Shown in pieces: positions 35,761 to 45,104 of a DNA stretch of 64,000 nt; the stretch's first letter is position 1; each line of letters opens with the position of its first letter. Below the pieces are notes generated by a model. The model saw only the letters and a program-made list of their open reading frames with translations, had not been told where the DNA came from and made no database searches. The position numbers were made by a program, and so were the translations under genes. Where the stretch lies: NCBI RefSeq assembly GCF_007673095.1, contig NZ_VDYZ01000004.1:124001-188000 (forward strand), given 5' to 3'. This DNA comes from Corynebacterium glyciniphilum AJ 3170. Lineage in GTDB: Bacteria; Actinomycetota; Actinomycetes; Mycobacteriales; Mycobacteriaceae.

Positions 35761-37701
35761 TTACTGCTCCAGGTGGTCGAACTTGCTCTCCCAGGCGGCC
35801 GCCACCGGGTTGGCGTCGGCGATCATGTGGTTGAAGCGGTCGTTGGCGATCTCCACGACCTCCCCGAGCAGCTGCACGTGTTCCTGGGCAGGGGAGTTCT
35901 CCAACCGACGGATCCCCTCGCTGATGATCTGGGTGCGGGAATCCAACCGGCCCAGGCAGGTGACGAACGGCATGCCGAAACGCTCACGGTAACGCTCCGA
36001 CAGCTCGACGAGCTGCTCCTGCTCCACATCGTCCATTGTGTCCAGGTTCTCCAGGGCCACAGAGCCGGCGAAACCGGAGATGCGCTCGGACGCCTCCGGG
36101 TCCAGAAGCAGCTCGGCCATGGACGGGTAGTCGCGGATGAGGGCCTTCTGGTCGCCGCGCTCGGCGGTGAGGACCGCCTCCTGGACGGCGTCCCGCAGAT
36201 CCTGGACGGTGGTGAACGGTGCAGCGGCGTGCGCGTCCTCCAGCGGCCACAGCGTGTTGTTGAACAGCGGGGCGAACGTCTCCACGAAGGTGTCGCGGTC
36301 CATGGCGTTGACGTCCTCCAGCGTGATCGTGCGCCCGCCGGCGTCACGCGTCACATCGGGGGAGGGGCGCCGTCCCACGTGGAAGAACAACAGGTTCAGC
36401 AGGATCGCCGCAATCGAGCCGGTGGTGACACCGGAGGCGAAGAACACCTGGGCCCAGTCTGGGAACAGCTGCGCGATGTCCGGTTTGAAGGCGACCAGCA
36501 TGCCCAGCCCGATGGAGATGGTCATCACCGCGGCATTGCGGTTGTCGGCGAGGTCGACCTTGCCGAGTGTCTGGATGCCCACCAGGGCCACGTTGGCGAA
36601 CAGGGCGAGACTGGCCGCTCCGAGCACCGGCCCGGGGATCGCGCTGACCACGGCACCGGCCTTGGGGATCAGGCCGATGACGATCATGATCACACCGGCA
36701 CCGGCGACGACCCAGCGTGAGCGCACACGGGTCATCCGCACCAGCCCGACGTTCTGGGCGAAGCAGGTGTAGGGGAAGGAGTTCAGCACGCCGCCGAGCG
36801 TGGTGGACAGACCGTCGGCACGCAGTGCGGCGGAAATGTGGTTCTTCTTGATGCGCTTGCCGACGATCTCGCCGGCGGCGAAGACGTCGCCCGTGGTCTC
36901 GACCATGGTGATGAGCATGACGATGCACATCGAGATGATCCCGGTGAGCACGAACTCCGGGGCGCCGAAGTAGAACGGGGTCGTGAAGCCCACCCAGTCG
37001 GACGATCCGACGTCGTTGAAGCCGGCGTCCCCGAGGATGACTGCCGCGCCCGTGCCGACCACCAGGCCGATGAGGATGGCGAGGGTACCGAGGAAACCCT
37101 TGAAGAAACGCTGGGCAAGCAGGATGACGGCCAGAGTCACTCCCGCGTACGCCATGTCGGATGCGTCGGGCGTGCCCTCGGCGAAGCTGGTGATGTCATT
37201 GGCGGCCACACCCAGCAGGGTGATGCCCATCGTGGTCAGCACGGTGCCGATGACCACCGGAGGGAAGAACCGGATGAACTTCGCGAAGTAGGGCGCGGCG
37301 AAGAACGTGAACAGGCCCGCGACAATGATCGAACCGTAGATGGCGGGGAGTGCTTCGACTCCGCCCTCGCCGCCGGTGGTCGCCAGGCCGATCGCGATGA
37401 TCGGTGAAATCGCGGTCGTCGTCACACCCTGGATGATCGGCAGACGGACACCGACCTTCCAGAAGCCGACGGACTGGATCAGGGTGGCGATGCCACAGGT
37501 GAACAGGTCGGCGTTGATGAGGTGGATCGTGGTCTCGGCGTCGAGGCCCAGACCGCTGGCGATCAGCAGCGGCACGACCACCGCACCGGCGTAGAACGCC
37601 AGGACATGCTGGGTCGACAGAACCGCCAGCTTTCCTTTCGGCGGGACCTGGTCGACGGGGTGCTTGGGAGGCGCAGAGGGCGCGTCAGTTCTGGTGCTCA
37701 T
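35761..37701 (-). CDS. NCS2 xanthine/urate-type permease fused to an OHCU decarboxylase-like domain
   Basis: Residues 1-455 form an NCS2/NAT permease: the family signature QNVGLVRMTRVRSR, QGVTTTAISPI, and about 14 membrane segments. Residues 458-635 match 2-oxo-4-hydroxy-4-carboxy-5-ureidoimidazoline decarboxylase (VNAMDRDTFVETFAPLF to RYRERFGMPFVTCLG), an enzyme after urate oxidation. The usual catalytic motif RAHPDL reads RDYPSM (Tyr525 for His), and the following S-x-x-E-Q region also looks altered, so catalysis by this domain is doubtful. The fusion points to urate as transported substrate. No other purine genes are near. A terminator-like hairpin lies upstream. Confidence 0.85.
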   Translation of the reverse strand: MSTRTDAPSAPPKHPVDQVPPKGKLAVLSTQHVLAFYAGAVVVPLLIASGLGLDAETTIHLINADLFTCGIATLIQSVGFWKVGVRLPIIQGVTTTAISPIIAIGLATTGGEGGVEALPAIYGSIIVAGLFTFFAAPYFAKFIRFFPPVVIGTVLTTMGITLLGVAANDITSFAEGTPDASDMAYAGVTLAVILLAQRFFKGFLGTLAILIGLVVGTGAAVILGDAGFNDVGSSDWVGFTTPFYFGAPEFVLTGIISMCIVMLITMVETTGDVFAAGEIVGKRIKKNHISAALRADGLSTTLGGVLNSFPYTCFAQNVGLVRMTRVRSRWVVAGAGVIMIVIGLIPKAGAVVSAIPGPVLGAASLALFANVALVGIQTLGKVDLADNRNAAVMTISIGLGMLVAFKPDIAQLFPDWAQVFFASGVTTGSIAAILLNLLFFHVGRRPSPDVTRDAGGRTITLEDVNAMDRDTFVETFAPLFNNTLWPLEDAHAAAPFTTVQDLRDAVQEAVLTAERGDQKALIRDYPSMAELLLDPEASERISGFAGSVALENLDTMDDVEQEQLVELSERYRERFGMPFVTCLGRLDSRTQIISEGIRRLENSPAQEHVQLLGEVVEIANDRFNHMIADANPVAAAWESKFDHLEQ

Positions 37702-37850
37702 GTGGCGGCTTTCCGGAAACGTCGGTACAGCGCGGCAGGCCCGCGGCGGGGTTACCGGATCAGCATATGCGGTGCAGTCGCCACAGCAGAACTGCCCCCG
37801 GTGGAAGGGGTGGCCCGTCAGTGGCCGTCATGGCCGTCATGGAGACACAG

Positions 37851-37891
37851 AGCAACCCCACAGGTCGGGGAGACCAACCTGTGGGGTTGCT
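37851..37891 (-). terminator. Hairpin terminator downstream of the aldehyde dehydrogenase
   Basis: Perfect 15-bp stem (AGCAACCCCACAGGT, 37851-37865 with 37877-37891) with an 11-base loop, 26 bases past the aldehyde dehydrogenase stop. No strong T run on the minus strand. Confidence 0.7.
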
Positions 37892-37917
37892 GTTGCACCA
37901 GGGTCAGGTCCCTGCGG

Positions 37918-39297
37918 CTACTGCTTGGAGACCCGCACCAGGTGGTCATTGACGAATTCGCCGACACCCCATTCGGCGAGCTCACGTCCGTAACCGGAGC
38001 GTCCCACGCCACCGAACGGGAGGCCGGCGGCGGTCACGGAAGCCTCGTTGACGAAGGACATGCCGACCTCCAGGCGTGCCGCAGCCTCTTCGGCGACCTT
38101 CAGGTCGGTGCCGTAGACCGACCCGGAGAGTCCGTAGTCGGAGTTGTTCGCGATCTTCACGGCGTCGTCGACATCCTTGGCCTTGTAGACGATGGCCACC
38201 GGGCCGAAGACCTCGTTGCAGCCCACGTCCGCCGTCGGGTCGACGTCGGTGAGCAGCGTCGGCTCCATGTAGGCACCCGGACGGTCGATGCTGCCACCAC
38301 CGACCCGCACAGTGGCGTCGCCGTTGGCCTTCGCGTCGGCGAGACGTTGGACGATCTCGTCGCGGGCGTCGATGGAGGACAGCGGGCCGACATCGGCGTT
38401 CTCGTCGTCCCAGGCGCCGGCGGTGAGCGCGCTGATGCGCTTCTCCAGGCCGTCGACGACTCGGTCGTAGAAGCTCTCCATCACGATCAGCCGCTTCGGG
38501 GCGTTGCAGGCCTGGCCGGTGTTGTACATGCGGATGCCCACGTACTCGTCGAGCACGGAATCGAGATTGTCATCGTCGATGACGATGAACGGGTCATTGC
38601 CACCGAGCTCGAGCACCGACTTCTTGTAGTTCTCCCCGGCGGTCTTCGCCACTGCAGAACCGGCTCGTTCAGAACCGGTGAGGGAGACACCTGCGATGCG
38701 GGGATCGGCGACGAAAGCGTCCATCTGGGAGCCGGAGGCGTAGATGTTCTGGAAGACGTCCTTCGGCAGACCCGCTTCCTCGAGGATGTCCTGGCATGCC
38801 TGGGAGGACAGCGGGCAGATCGAGGCGTGCTTGAGTACCAGCGAGTTGCCGAGCAGGAGGTTCGGTGCGGCCCAGCGGGCGACCTGGTAGTAGGGGAAGT
38901 TCCACGGCATGATGCCGAGCAACGGGCCGATCGGATCCTTGCGCACGTAGGTGTGCTGGGCACCCTGGGCCGGCAGCTCCTTGTCGGCGAGGAGCTCGTG
39001 GGCGTGCTCGGCGTAGTAGCGGTAGATACCGATGACGATGCTGAGCTCTCCCTTGGCCCATTTGTCCAGCTTGCCCATCTCACGCCCGATGTAGGACGCG
39101 AGCTCGTCGGTCTTCTCTTCGTAGATGTCGGCGGCACGGCGCAGGACGGCGGCGCGTTCGTCGATGGTGGTGGTGCGCCAGGACCGGTAGGCGGCGGTGG
39201 AGCGGTCGAGGATGTCGTCTCGTTCGGAGTCCTCGATCCTCGTGAACGTGTCTTCGGTCTGGCCGGTGGACGGGTTGTTCACACTGAAATTGCTCAT
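37918..39297 (-). CDS. NAD(P)-dependent aldehyde dehydrogenase, succinate-semialdehyde type
   Basis: 459 residues from ATG 39297 (MSNFSVNNPSTG), which fits the Sad/GabD-type start; the frame is open to 39411 but the extra residues have no family resemblance. The catalytic Glu is in LELGGNDPF and the Cys in NTGQACNAPKR; LGIMPWNFPYYQ and GGVGRSGYGREL are also typical. The likely reaction is succinate semialdehyde to succinate, but related aldehydes are possible. Monocistronic, followed by a hairpin terminator. Confidence 0.85.
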   Translation of the reverse strand: MSNFSVNNPSTGQTEDTFTRIEDSERDDILDRSTAAYRSWRTTTIDERAAVLRRAADIYEEKTDELASYIGREMGKLDKWAKGELSIVIGIYRYYAEHAHELLADKELPAQGAQHTYVRKDPIGPLLGIMPWNFPYYQVARWAAPNLLLGNSLVLKHASICPLSSQACQDILEEAGLPKDVFQNIYASGSQMDAFVADPRIAGVSLTGSERAGSAVAKTAGENYKKSVLELGGNDPFIVIDDDNLDSVLDEYVGIRMYNTGQACNAPKRLIVMESFYDRVVDGLEKRISALTAGAWDDENADVGPLSSIDARDEIVQRLADAKANGDATVRVGGGSIDRPGAYMEPTLLTDVDPTADVGCNEVFGPVAIVYKAKDVDDAVKIANNSDYGLSGSVYGTDLKVAEEAAARLEVGMSFVNEASVTAAGLPFGGVGRSGYGRELAEWGVGEFVNDHLVRVSKQ

Positions 39298-39386
39298 GGC
39301 TTCCGTTGTACGCCTGCTGCCTGTGGCTGTCGACGCCCTTTGGGGTGGTCGCGGGTCGCGGGAGTGTTGGCTGGTTGGAGATGGAG

Positions 39387-39452
39387 GGGCGGAATGCGAG
39401 TCTGGAGCCATCGAGTTGTGCGACTCGGAGCCGTGATACTCGCATTCCGCCC
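39387..39452. repeat. 66-bp palindrome between the aldehyde dehydrogenase and the broken phosphoesterase
   Basis: Perfect 15-bp arms (GGGCGGAATGCGAGT, 39387-39401, with 39438-39452) enclose 36 bases holding a nested CGAGT/ACTCG stem. It sits in a divergent gap, so it is not a terminator for either neighbour. The layout is like that of the element at 12830-12904, although the sequence differs. Confidence 0.7.
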
Positions 39453-39484
39453 TGGGGAAGCACAGCTAACTATCGTTGACTGCC

Positions 39485-40079
39485 ATGAGCACACACAGTG
39501 ACGACGTCTGGCCGGTGTCGGATCTGCACCTCGGGCACCGGAAAGTCTCGGAACTGCGCGGATTCGCAGACACAGACGAGCACGACCGGGTGATTCTCGA
39601 CCATCTGCGGGAGGTCCCGGACGGTGCGGCGTGATGCCGACGCCCTGGACCTGCTCGCCGGGTTGAAGGCGGAGAAGGGCCTACGCATGATCCTGTTGCC
39701 GGGGAACCATGACCGGGTGCATCCGATGTTCGGCCTGGACTCGGTGACGGAGTGGACCCCCGCCTACCGCAAGGTCTTCGACGTCATCGAGCTGGAACTG
39801 CAGATCCGTGTAGGCCGGTGGCTGGTGCTGCTGACCCATATCCCCGCACCGGAGAAGGTGGAGGACCCGTACCTGACATCGGCCCTTGCCCGCTGGTCAG
39901 CGCGCGGAGGTACGACGAGTCGGGACGGGTTCGACTGCACCGTGCACGGTCACACGCATTCGTCGGTGCCGGTGCGTCCTAAGAACGTGAACGTCAGCCT
40001 CGAGGCCACGGACCTGAAGCCGGTGTCACCCGAGCACCTGCAGGAGCTGGTGACCCGGGCGGTGAAGTGGAAGCACTGA
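39485..40079 (+). pseudogene. Broken calcineurin-like metallophosphoesterase
   Basis: ATG 39485 opens a 49-codon frame (DVWPVSDLHLGHRKVSEL, the first metal motif) that stops at 39634. The rest continues in another frame from about 39624: RRDADALDLL, GNHDRVHPMFG, the LLTHIPAP and HGHTHSS metal motifs, to 40079. Between them the GD motif region expected after the first helix (about 10-15 codons) is missing. So a small deletion with frameshift has split the gene. The second part alone lacks two metal ligands and should be inactive. Confidence 0.75.
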
Positions 40080-40098
40080 GGTTTCCGGGGGCCGTGCG

Positions 40099-40188
40099 GT
40101 GCCCTCAAATCTTCGAGCAGAGTGTCGCGGATCTTCGAATGGAGTGCCCTCAAATCTTCGAACTCAGTGTCGCGGTTCTTCGACTCAC
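40099..40188. repeat. 45-bp tandem duplication upstream of the DUF4143 ATPase
   Basis: Two copies, 40099-40143 and 40144-40188, each starting GTGCCCTCAAATCTTCGA. TCTTCGA occurs four times at 40110, 40132, 40155 and 40177, that is every 22-23 bases. It ends about 40 bases before the ATPase start, so it could be a regulator-binding array. Confidence 0.75.
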
Positions 40189-40215
40189 CTGTACTCCGGA
40201 GGATATGTTGCCTGG

Positions 40216-40221
40216 TAGTAT
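40216..40221 (+). promoter_or_regulatory. Probable -10 of a leaderless ATPase promoter
   Basis: TAGTAT lies 6 bases before the ATG at 40228, which leaves no space for a ribosome-binding site. A -35 is not clear. Confidence 0.4.
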
Positions 40222-40227
40222 CGCAGC

Positions 40228-41517
40228 ATGCGAGGAGAAGGGCCGGTACCCAGGTTTCAATCGTCAGCGGTGGAGGAATCGCTGGCGGACACACCTGTCG
40301 TTGTGGTGCATGGTGCGCGGCAAGTCGGGAAGAGTACCCTGGTCGCAGAACTGGCGTCCCGTTGCAGGGAGCCGGTTGTCAGTGTGACTCTCGACGATCC
40401 TGAGACGCTTGAGGCTGCCAGGCTGGACCCCACAGGGTTCGTGGCGCAGGCGGGGCGCGGCACTCTGGTCATCGACGAAGTGCAGCGGGTACCGGAGATC
40501 ATGCTCCCATTGAAAGCGAACGTCGACCGCGACCGGCGGCCCGGGCGATTCCTGCTCACCGGGTCCGCGGATGTCTTCCGGGTACGGGGAGTGGGGGATT
40601 CTCTCGCAGGTCGAGTCGAATCGGTCCGACTCATGCCCTTCAGTCAGGGTGAACTCGCCCGACGAGATCGGCCTGAGGACTTCGTGGCAGCATTGCTCCA
40701 CCGCCCCGCGGTCTCCGACCTGGTCGGGAAACTGGGTAGAGCGGTTGCCGGTGTAGAAGAACCGTTGTCACCCGAGGTGGCGCTCGCAGGTGGCTTTCCT
40801 GAAGCGACGTTCCGTACTCCGCGACGGCGCGATGCGTGGTTCCGGACTTACATCAGGAGACTCGCGGACCATGACGCGTATGAGTACCGCGGTGGTGGAT
40901 TCCCGGACGAGATGGAGAAGCTTACCCGCCTGCTGGCGGCAGGAGGAGCATCTGAGATCGTGCAGAGCCGTCTTGCGAGCGATCTCGGAACGAGTGACAG
41001 CACCATGGGCACGTACCTGCGGACACTCCGGACGATGAACCTCCTGGTAGAGGTTCCGTCGTGGACCCGACCGGTGCGTGGGCGGGCTGTACGTAGGCCG
41101 AAGGCCGCGCTGACCGACACCGGCTTGAGCGCGGGGCTGGGGCGATTGACACAGGGGAATGTGCAGAAACCAGGGATGCGTGAGTTCTACGGAGCTGTTG
41201 TCGAGCAGCTCGTCATGCTGGAGCTGATCAAGCAGCAAGGGTGGTCGTCAGAGGCGTTCGAAATCTACCATTACCGGGACAACGATGACCTCGAAGTCGA
41301 CCTGGTGATCGACCTCCTGGACGGTAGGCTGATCGCCATCGAGGTCAAGAGCGGTCAGACGGTGAAGACCGACGCCTACAAGAAGCTGGAACGCTTCAGG
41401 GACAAAGTGGCGGGCCACGACGTCATCGGTGTGGTCCTCCATGGTGGAAAGCCCGTCCATGTTCTCCACGACTGGATCTACGTACTCCCTGTCCGGGCCC
41501 TGTGGGAGCTGGACTGA
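40228..41517 (+). CDS. AAA+ ATPase with DUF4143 domain
   Basis: 429 residues. Walker A GARQVGKST (29-37), Walker B TLVIDEVQ (79-86) and an LLTGSAD sensor (near 110) form the AAA_14 ATPase; the C-terminal DUF4143 part ends in a PD-(D/E)XK-like block, EVDLVID then IAIEVKSG (about 355-372). Proteins of this kind are widespread, often horizontally moved, and their role is mostly unknown; some are thought to be toxin-like or defence-linked. It is convergent with the DUF499 gene (11 bases) and so is not part of that operon, though it lies at the border of the same accessory region. Confidence 0.85.
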   Translation: MRGEGPVPRFQSSAVEESLADTPVVVVHGARQVGKSTLVAELASRCREPVVSVTLDDPETLEAARLDPTGFVAQAGRGTLVIDEVQRVPEIMLPLKANVDRDRRPGRFLLTGSADVFRVRGVGDSLAGRVESVRLMPFSQGELARRDRPEDFVAALLHRPAVSDLVGKLGRAVAGVEEPLSPEVALAGGFPEATFRTPRRRDAWFRTYIRRLADHDAYEYRGGGFPDEMEKLTRLLAAGGASEIVQSRLASDLGTSDSTMGTYLRTLRTMNLLVEVPSWTRPVRGRAVRRPKAALTDTGLSAGLGRLTQGNVQKPGMREFYGAVVEQLVMLELIKQQGWSSEAFEIYHYRDNDDLEVDLVIDLLDGRLIAIEVKSGQTVKTDAYKKLERFRDKVAGHDVIGVVLHGGKPVHVLHDWIYVLPVRALWELD

Positions 41518-41528
41518 CTCTCTCGGGA

Positions 41529-44500
41529 CTACTCGAAACTCCCGTCCGCGTCGGGCATCTCTGCGAGACTCCCGCGGATCATCTTCTGGACGGTGGGCGA
41601 GAAGCCCTCAGGGGCCGTCGCCTCCACATCGAGGGAGATCGACACGGACCCTCCCGAGGCTCCGAGGTTCCTGAGGTGGGTGAACACCTCGTCATCGATG
41701 ATCGCGTAGCGCCCCACGCCACCGGTGACCGGAAGCTGGAACGTGGCGGTGAAGCGGGTACTTCCGGACCCTCCGGCAGAATGTGACGGCGTGCGTGCGT
41801 CGCCGGTCCCGGAGTTGCTGCTCCGGCTCCCGTCGTCGGTCGTGTCGTGGCCTTCGGCAGTGTCGCTCTCGTCGGGAGTCAGGGGACCTGCCGTGGACTC
41901 CTCCTGTTGGCGACGTTGGCGTTCCGCATGCTCGCGTTGGAACTGTGCCCGGGCAGCATCGGGCGTCACGATGAGGAGCGAATCGGGGAGAGCGCCGGGT
42001 GGCAGTTCCGTCCCGTCGTCCGGCCAACGCAGGTGTGTGTACCGGCGGTCGTCCCCGTCGCCGGACACGTCATCGGCGAAGGCGAAGGGACGGTCGTCCA
42101 GGTTGAAGGTTCCGCCATCGGCGTGGCGCAAACCGTCCTCCACCACGCTGCGCTTGAGCACCCGCTGCATGTAGAGATACCTCGGGTACATGTCCCACAG
42201 GTCACCGAAGCGGTAGTGACCGTTCTTGCGCCAGGTGTCATTGGTGTTGTTGGCCAAGGCGTTGGCGATGAGCAGCGGCGCCTGTTGGGTGGCGAAGGCC
42301 GACATCGTCTGGAGCTTGTCGATGGCGCGGCGGATGATCTCGTTGCCGCCGTGGATGGCCTGGTGGTCGAGGTCGACGTAGTTGTACGTGGAGTCGCTGG
42401 ACTCCACCGGCTCGAGGACCCACTGGTAGGCCTCCATGAGACGGTCGTCGACGGTCTGGTCGGTCTTCTGCGTCTGCGTCGACGCCTGGGACGCCGTGGA
42501 CTGGGTGAGGTCGAGTTTCTCCCGGTCGCGCTGCACACTACTCCACGCCAGGTACTGCCGGACGCCGTCGTTGAGGCTGTCGGTACGTCGGGCGTCCGCG
42601 GCCAGGTAGACCACGGTGTTCTTGAAGGTCCGCGGTTTGAGGCCGACGTTGTTGGTGGCGGACCGGGCCCATTCCCCGGCCGCGCCGGCCGAGTTTCCGC
42701 TGTCCACCGGGTAGGACGGGGGAATGATCACCAGGCGCAACTGTTCCTCGTCGAGGATGTCGCCGTTGGACGCCGGGGTGCAGACCACCTTCACCGAGTC
42801 GCGGTGGCTCCTGTTCCAGGCGTCGGTGAGTGTCCGCAGCCGTTTCGAGATCTCCTCGTTGATGTCGTCGGGGCTGAGCGCCTCGGCACGCTCGCGGACC
42901 TCGCTGGTGATGTTGGCCGCGGTGTCGAACCAGTACTGGCTCTTGTTCTCGTAGAAGTGGGTCGACCGGTTCGACATCGCAGACAGGGCACTGTGGAAAT
43001 TGCCGATCTTGTCGCCGGGGACAGCGGTTCCCAGGGTGACGTACCGGCTCTCGATTCCGGTACCTCGGCTGCGGGGAGCCGCGCCGAAAAACACCGTGCG
43101 GGCGAGACGCGTCGCCACGCGCCGGGGGCCGAACAGGGAGCTGCGGCTGTCGATCTCACGGGGGACGTCGCCGTCGACGTCGGTGGAGATCACCGGCTTC
43201 CAGTTGTCGTCGAGGTACTGGGCCAGCTCGTTGGTCACGGAGGGTTTCCCGATGGGGATGTCGGACGGGAGGATCAGCGGGCTGTTGTTCTCGGAGCGCC
43301 AGAGTTCGGAGACGATGGTGCTCATCAGTCGCAGCACACCACGGGTGCGCTGGAAGCGGGGGAGTGTGGCCCAGTCCTGGTAGAGACGGTCGAACAGTTC
43401 CGGGTGGATCGGGTAGCAGCGCTCAATCTTGCTGGCGTAGTCGGGTCGGACGGCGTCCGGCGGGAAGGCGTCCTCGTTCCTGGAGTAGAAGGTCCGCATG
43501 GTCTGGGCGATCAGCCGGATCTTCTCCTGGTCGGAGTCGCTGACCTCCTCGAAGATGCGGCGCCGGACGATCTCGAAGCTCTCGTTGGACTCGGCCGGAC
43601 GCCACTGTTCGGCCTGCCGGTTGATGATCTGGAGCAGGGCGGTGAGTGCTTCGCGGCCGTTGGCACCGCCGATTTCTTCGTCGTCGACCATCCCGTCCAC
43701 GAACTCGCCGGGTTTCATCTCTGCGGAGGCGGGGATGGACACCAGCAGCATGCACTGCGGTGTTGCAGCGACGGCCTGGGCGAGTGACTGTGCGAAGGTC
43801 TGCTGGGTGGACAGGTCACCACCGGCCAGGCCGGTGCGGTTGACGAGCTGACGGGCGTAGGCGACCCACTCGTCGATGAGGATGACGGCAGGTCCGTGGC
43901 TCTCGAGGAGGCGGCGGAGATTCTCTCCCGGGTTGGTTCCGCTGAGGTCGGAGTCCTTGACGATCTCGTAGGCTTCTGCGCCGCCGAGTTGCCAGGCGAG
44001 TTCGCCCCACATCGTGTTGATGGTCGTGCCGTCGGGCTTCGTCATGCCGCCGGCGGCGACAAGTTCGGTGCCGACGAGCGCGACCCGGCGGACATTCGTC
44101 GGGATCTCCCCGTCGACGGCGTCGAGTGCCCGGGTGAGTTCGTCGGTGGCCAGCAGGTCCTGCATGTCCTGCGGAAGGGTGCTGCGGTCCAGCCCGCCGA
44201 AGAGGTGCCAGACGGCGAGCATGGAGTGGGTCTTGCCACCACCGAAGTTGGTCTGCAGATTGATTACCGGGGAGGCGGTGGTGTCTCCCGAGGTGCGACG
44301 GAGCGCCTTGGCCAGCAGGTCCTTGAGACCTTCGGTGAGATAGGTGCGCTCGAAGAATCGCTGCGGGTCGGTGTAGTCCGCGCCGGCGGACACCCGTCCG
44401 GTGTCGGCGCTGATCTCCTCGGGCATGCTGTGTCGCCCGGTGGACCGGTGACGGCTGTTGGTCGACGAGGTTGCGACGGTGTGCAGGTCGGCGGCGAAGC

Positions 44501-45077
44501 CGGAGGCGTTGAACGTGTTGTTGGCGACATCGGGGTGCGGGGTGACGATCTCCCGCCAGGGTTGCAGATTGTCACCGCTGATGTTGATGTCGGCGGAGCG
44601 ACTGTTCGCCTCGTCGTCCTTGCGATCCTGGATGATGCGTACGCCGTTGCGCTGGGCCGCGAGTTCTTCGGCGGCCTTCTTGTCCTTGATCGCGGTCGCC
44701 AGACGTTGCATCGTATCGAGGGCGCGGTAGGTGTCGTCGGCGTTGAAGGCGGCGTTGTGGGCCCAGAGGTTCCGGGTTTCGCGGAGTTCGGAGGCGAGAG
44801 CTTCTTCGGGACGGTCGAGGTACCGGCGCAGAGGCCACCATCCGGTACGGAACCGGTTGGTGGTGCCTTCGGTGATGAAGCGCAGTGAGCACTGGGGGTC
44901 GCTGGCGGAGTACTCCTGGCGCCCGCGCCCGTTGGCGCGTTGGTTGTCGGTGAGTTCGAGGATGTCGATCCAACTGGAGTTGTCATCGACGGCGATCACC
45001 CGGGTGAGGAAGCGGTCGAGGGCTGCAGCGAGGATCTCGAATCCGTCATTGACGCGACCGCGGTTGCTCTGTGCCAT
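41529..45077 (-). CDS. DUF499 P-loop ATPase with HEPN/Swt1-like N-terminus (defence module)
   Basis: 1182 residues. The N-terminal 125 residues resemble the Swt1-type HEPN domain, with the RNase-like motif R102-N-x4... seen as RNLWAH (Arg102, Asn103, His107). A DUF499 ATPase follows: Walker A NFGGGKT (277-283) and Walker B AVILIDE (397-403). The C-terminal end has a charged Ser/Thr-rich linker (about 1060-1120) and a small beta-rich domain. DUF499 proteins recur in bacterial defence islands beside DUF1156 methylases. The gene begins 27 bases after the methylase stop with RBS AAAGGA, so they are one operon. Confidence 0.88.
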   Translation of the reverse strand: MAQSNRGRVNDGFEILAAALDRFLTRVIAVDDNSSWIDILELTDNQRANGRGRQEYSASDPQCSLRFITEGTTNRFRTGWWPLRRYLDRPEEALASELRETRNLWAHNAAFNADDTYRALDTMQRLATAIKDKKAAEELAAQRNGVRIIQDRKDDEANSRSADINISGDNLQPWREIVTPHPDVANNTFNASGFAADLHTVATSSTNSRHRSTGRHSMPEEISADTGRVSAGADYTDPQRFFERTYLTEGLKDLLAKALRRTSGDTTASPVINLQTNFGGGKTHSMLAVWHLFGGLDRSTLPQDMQDLLATDELTRALDAVDGEIPTNVRRVALVGTELVAAGGMTKPDGTTINTMWGELAWQLGGAEAYEIVKDSDLSGTNPGENLRRLLESHGPAVILIDEWVAYARQLVNRTGLAGGDLSTQQTFAQSLAQAVAATPQCMLLVSIPASAEMKPGEFVDGMVDDEEIGGANGREALTALLQIINRQAEQWRPAESNESFEIVRRRIFEEVSDSDQEKIRLIAQTMRTFYSRNEDAFPPDAVRPDYASKIERCYPIHPELFDRLYQDWATLPRFQRTRGVLRLMSTIVSELWRSENNSPLILPSDIPIGKPSVTNELAQYLDDNWKPVISTDVDGDVPREIDSRSSLFGPRRVATRLARTVFFGAAPRSRGTGIESRYVTLGTAVPGDKIGNFHSALSAMSNRSTHFYENKSQYWFDTAANITSEVRERAEALSPDDINEEISKRLRTLTDAWNRSHRDSVKVVCTPASNGDILDEEQLRLVIIPPSYPVDSGNSAGAAGEWARSATNNVGLKPRTFKNTVVYLAADARRTDSLNDGVRQYLAWSSVQRDREKLDLTQSTASQASTQTQKTDQTVDDRLMEAYQWVLEPVESSDSTYNYVDLDHQAIHGGNEIIRRAIDKLQTMSAFATQQAPLLIANALANNTNDTWRKNGHYRFGDLWDMYPRYLYMQRVLKRSVVEDGLRHADGGTFNLDDRPFAFADDVSGDGDDRRYTHLRWPDDGTELPPGALPDSLLIVTPDAARAQFQREHAERQRRQQEESTAGPLTPDESDTAEGHDTTDDGSRSSNSGTGDARTPSHSAGGSGSTRFTATFQLPVTGGVGRYAIIDDEVFTHLRNLGASGGSVSISLDVEATAPEGFSPTVQKMIRGSLAEMPDADGSFE

Positions 45078-45104
45078 CGGGGTCCTTTCGTGGTGGTGTG
45101 GTGT

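Noticed and set aside
40099..40188. CRISPR array
   Set aside because: Only two 45-bp copies without unique spacers and no cas genes in the window.
41847..43787. 646-codon plus-strand frame inside the DUF499 gene
   Set aside because: Antisense open frame caused by GC bias; no motif or start signal.
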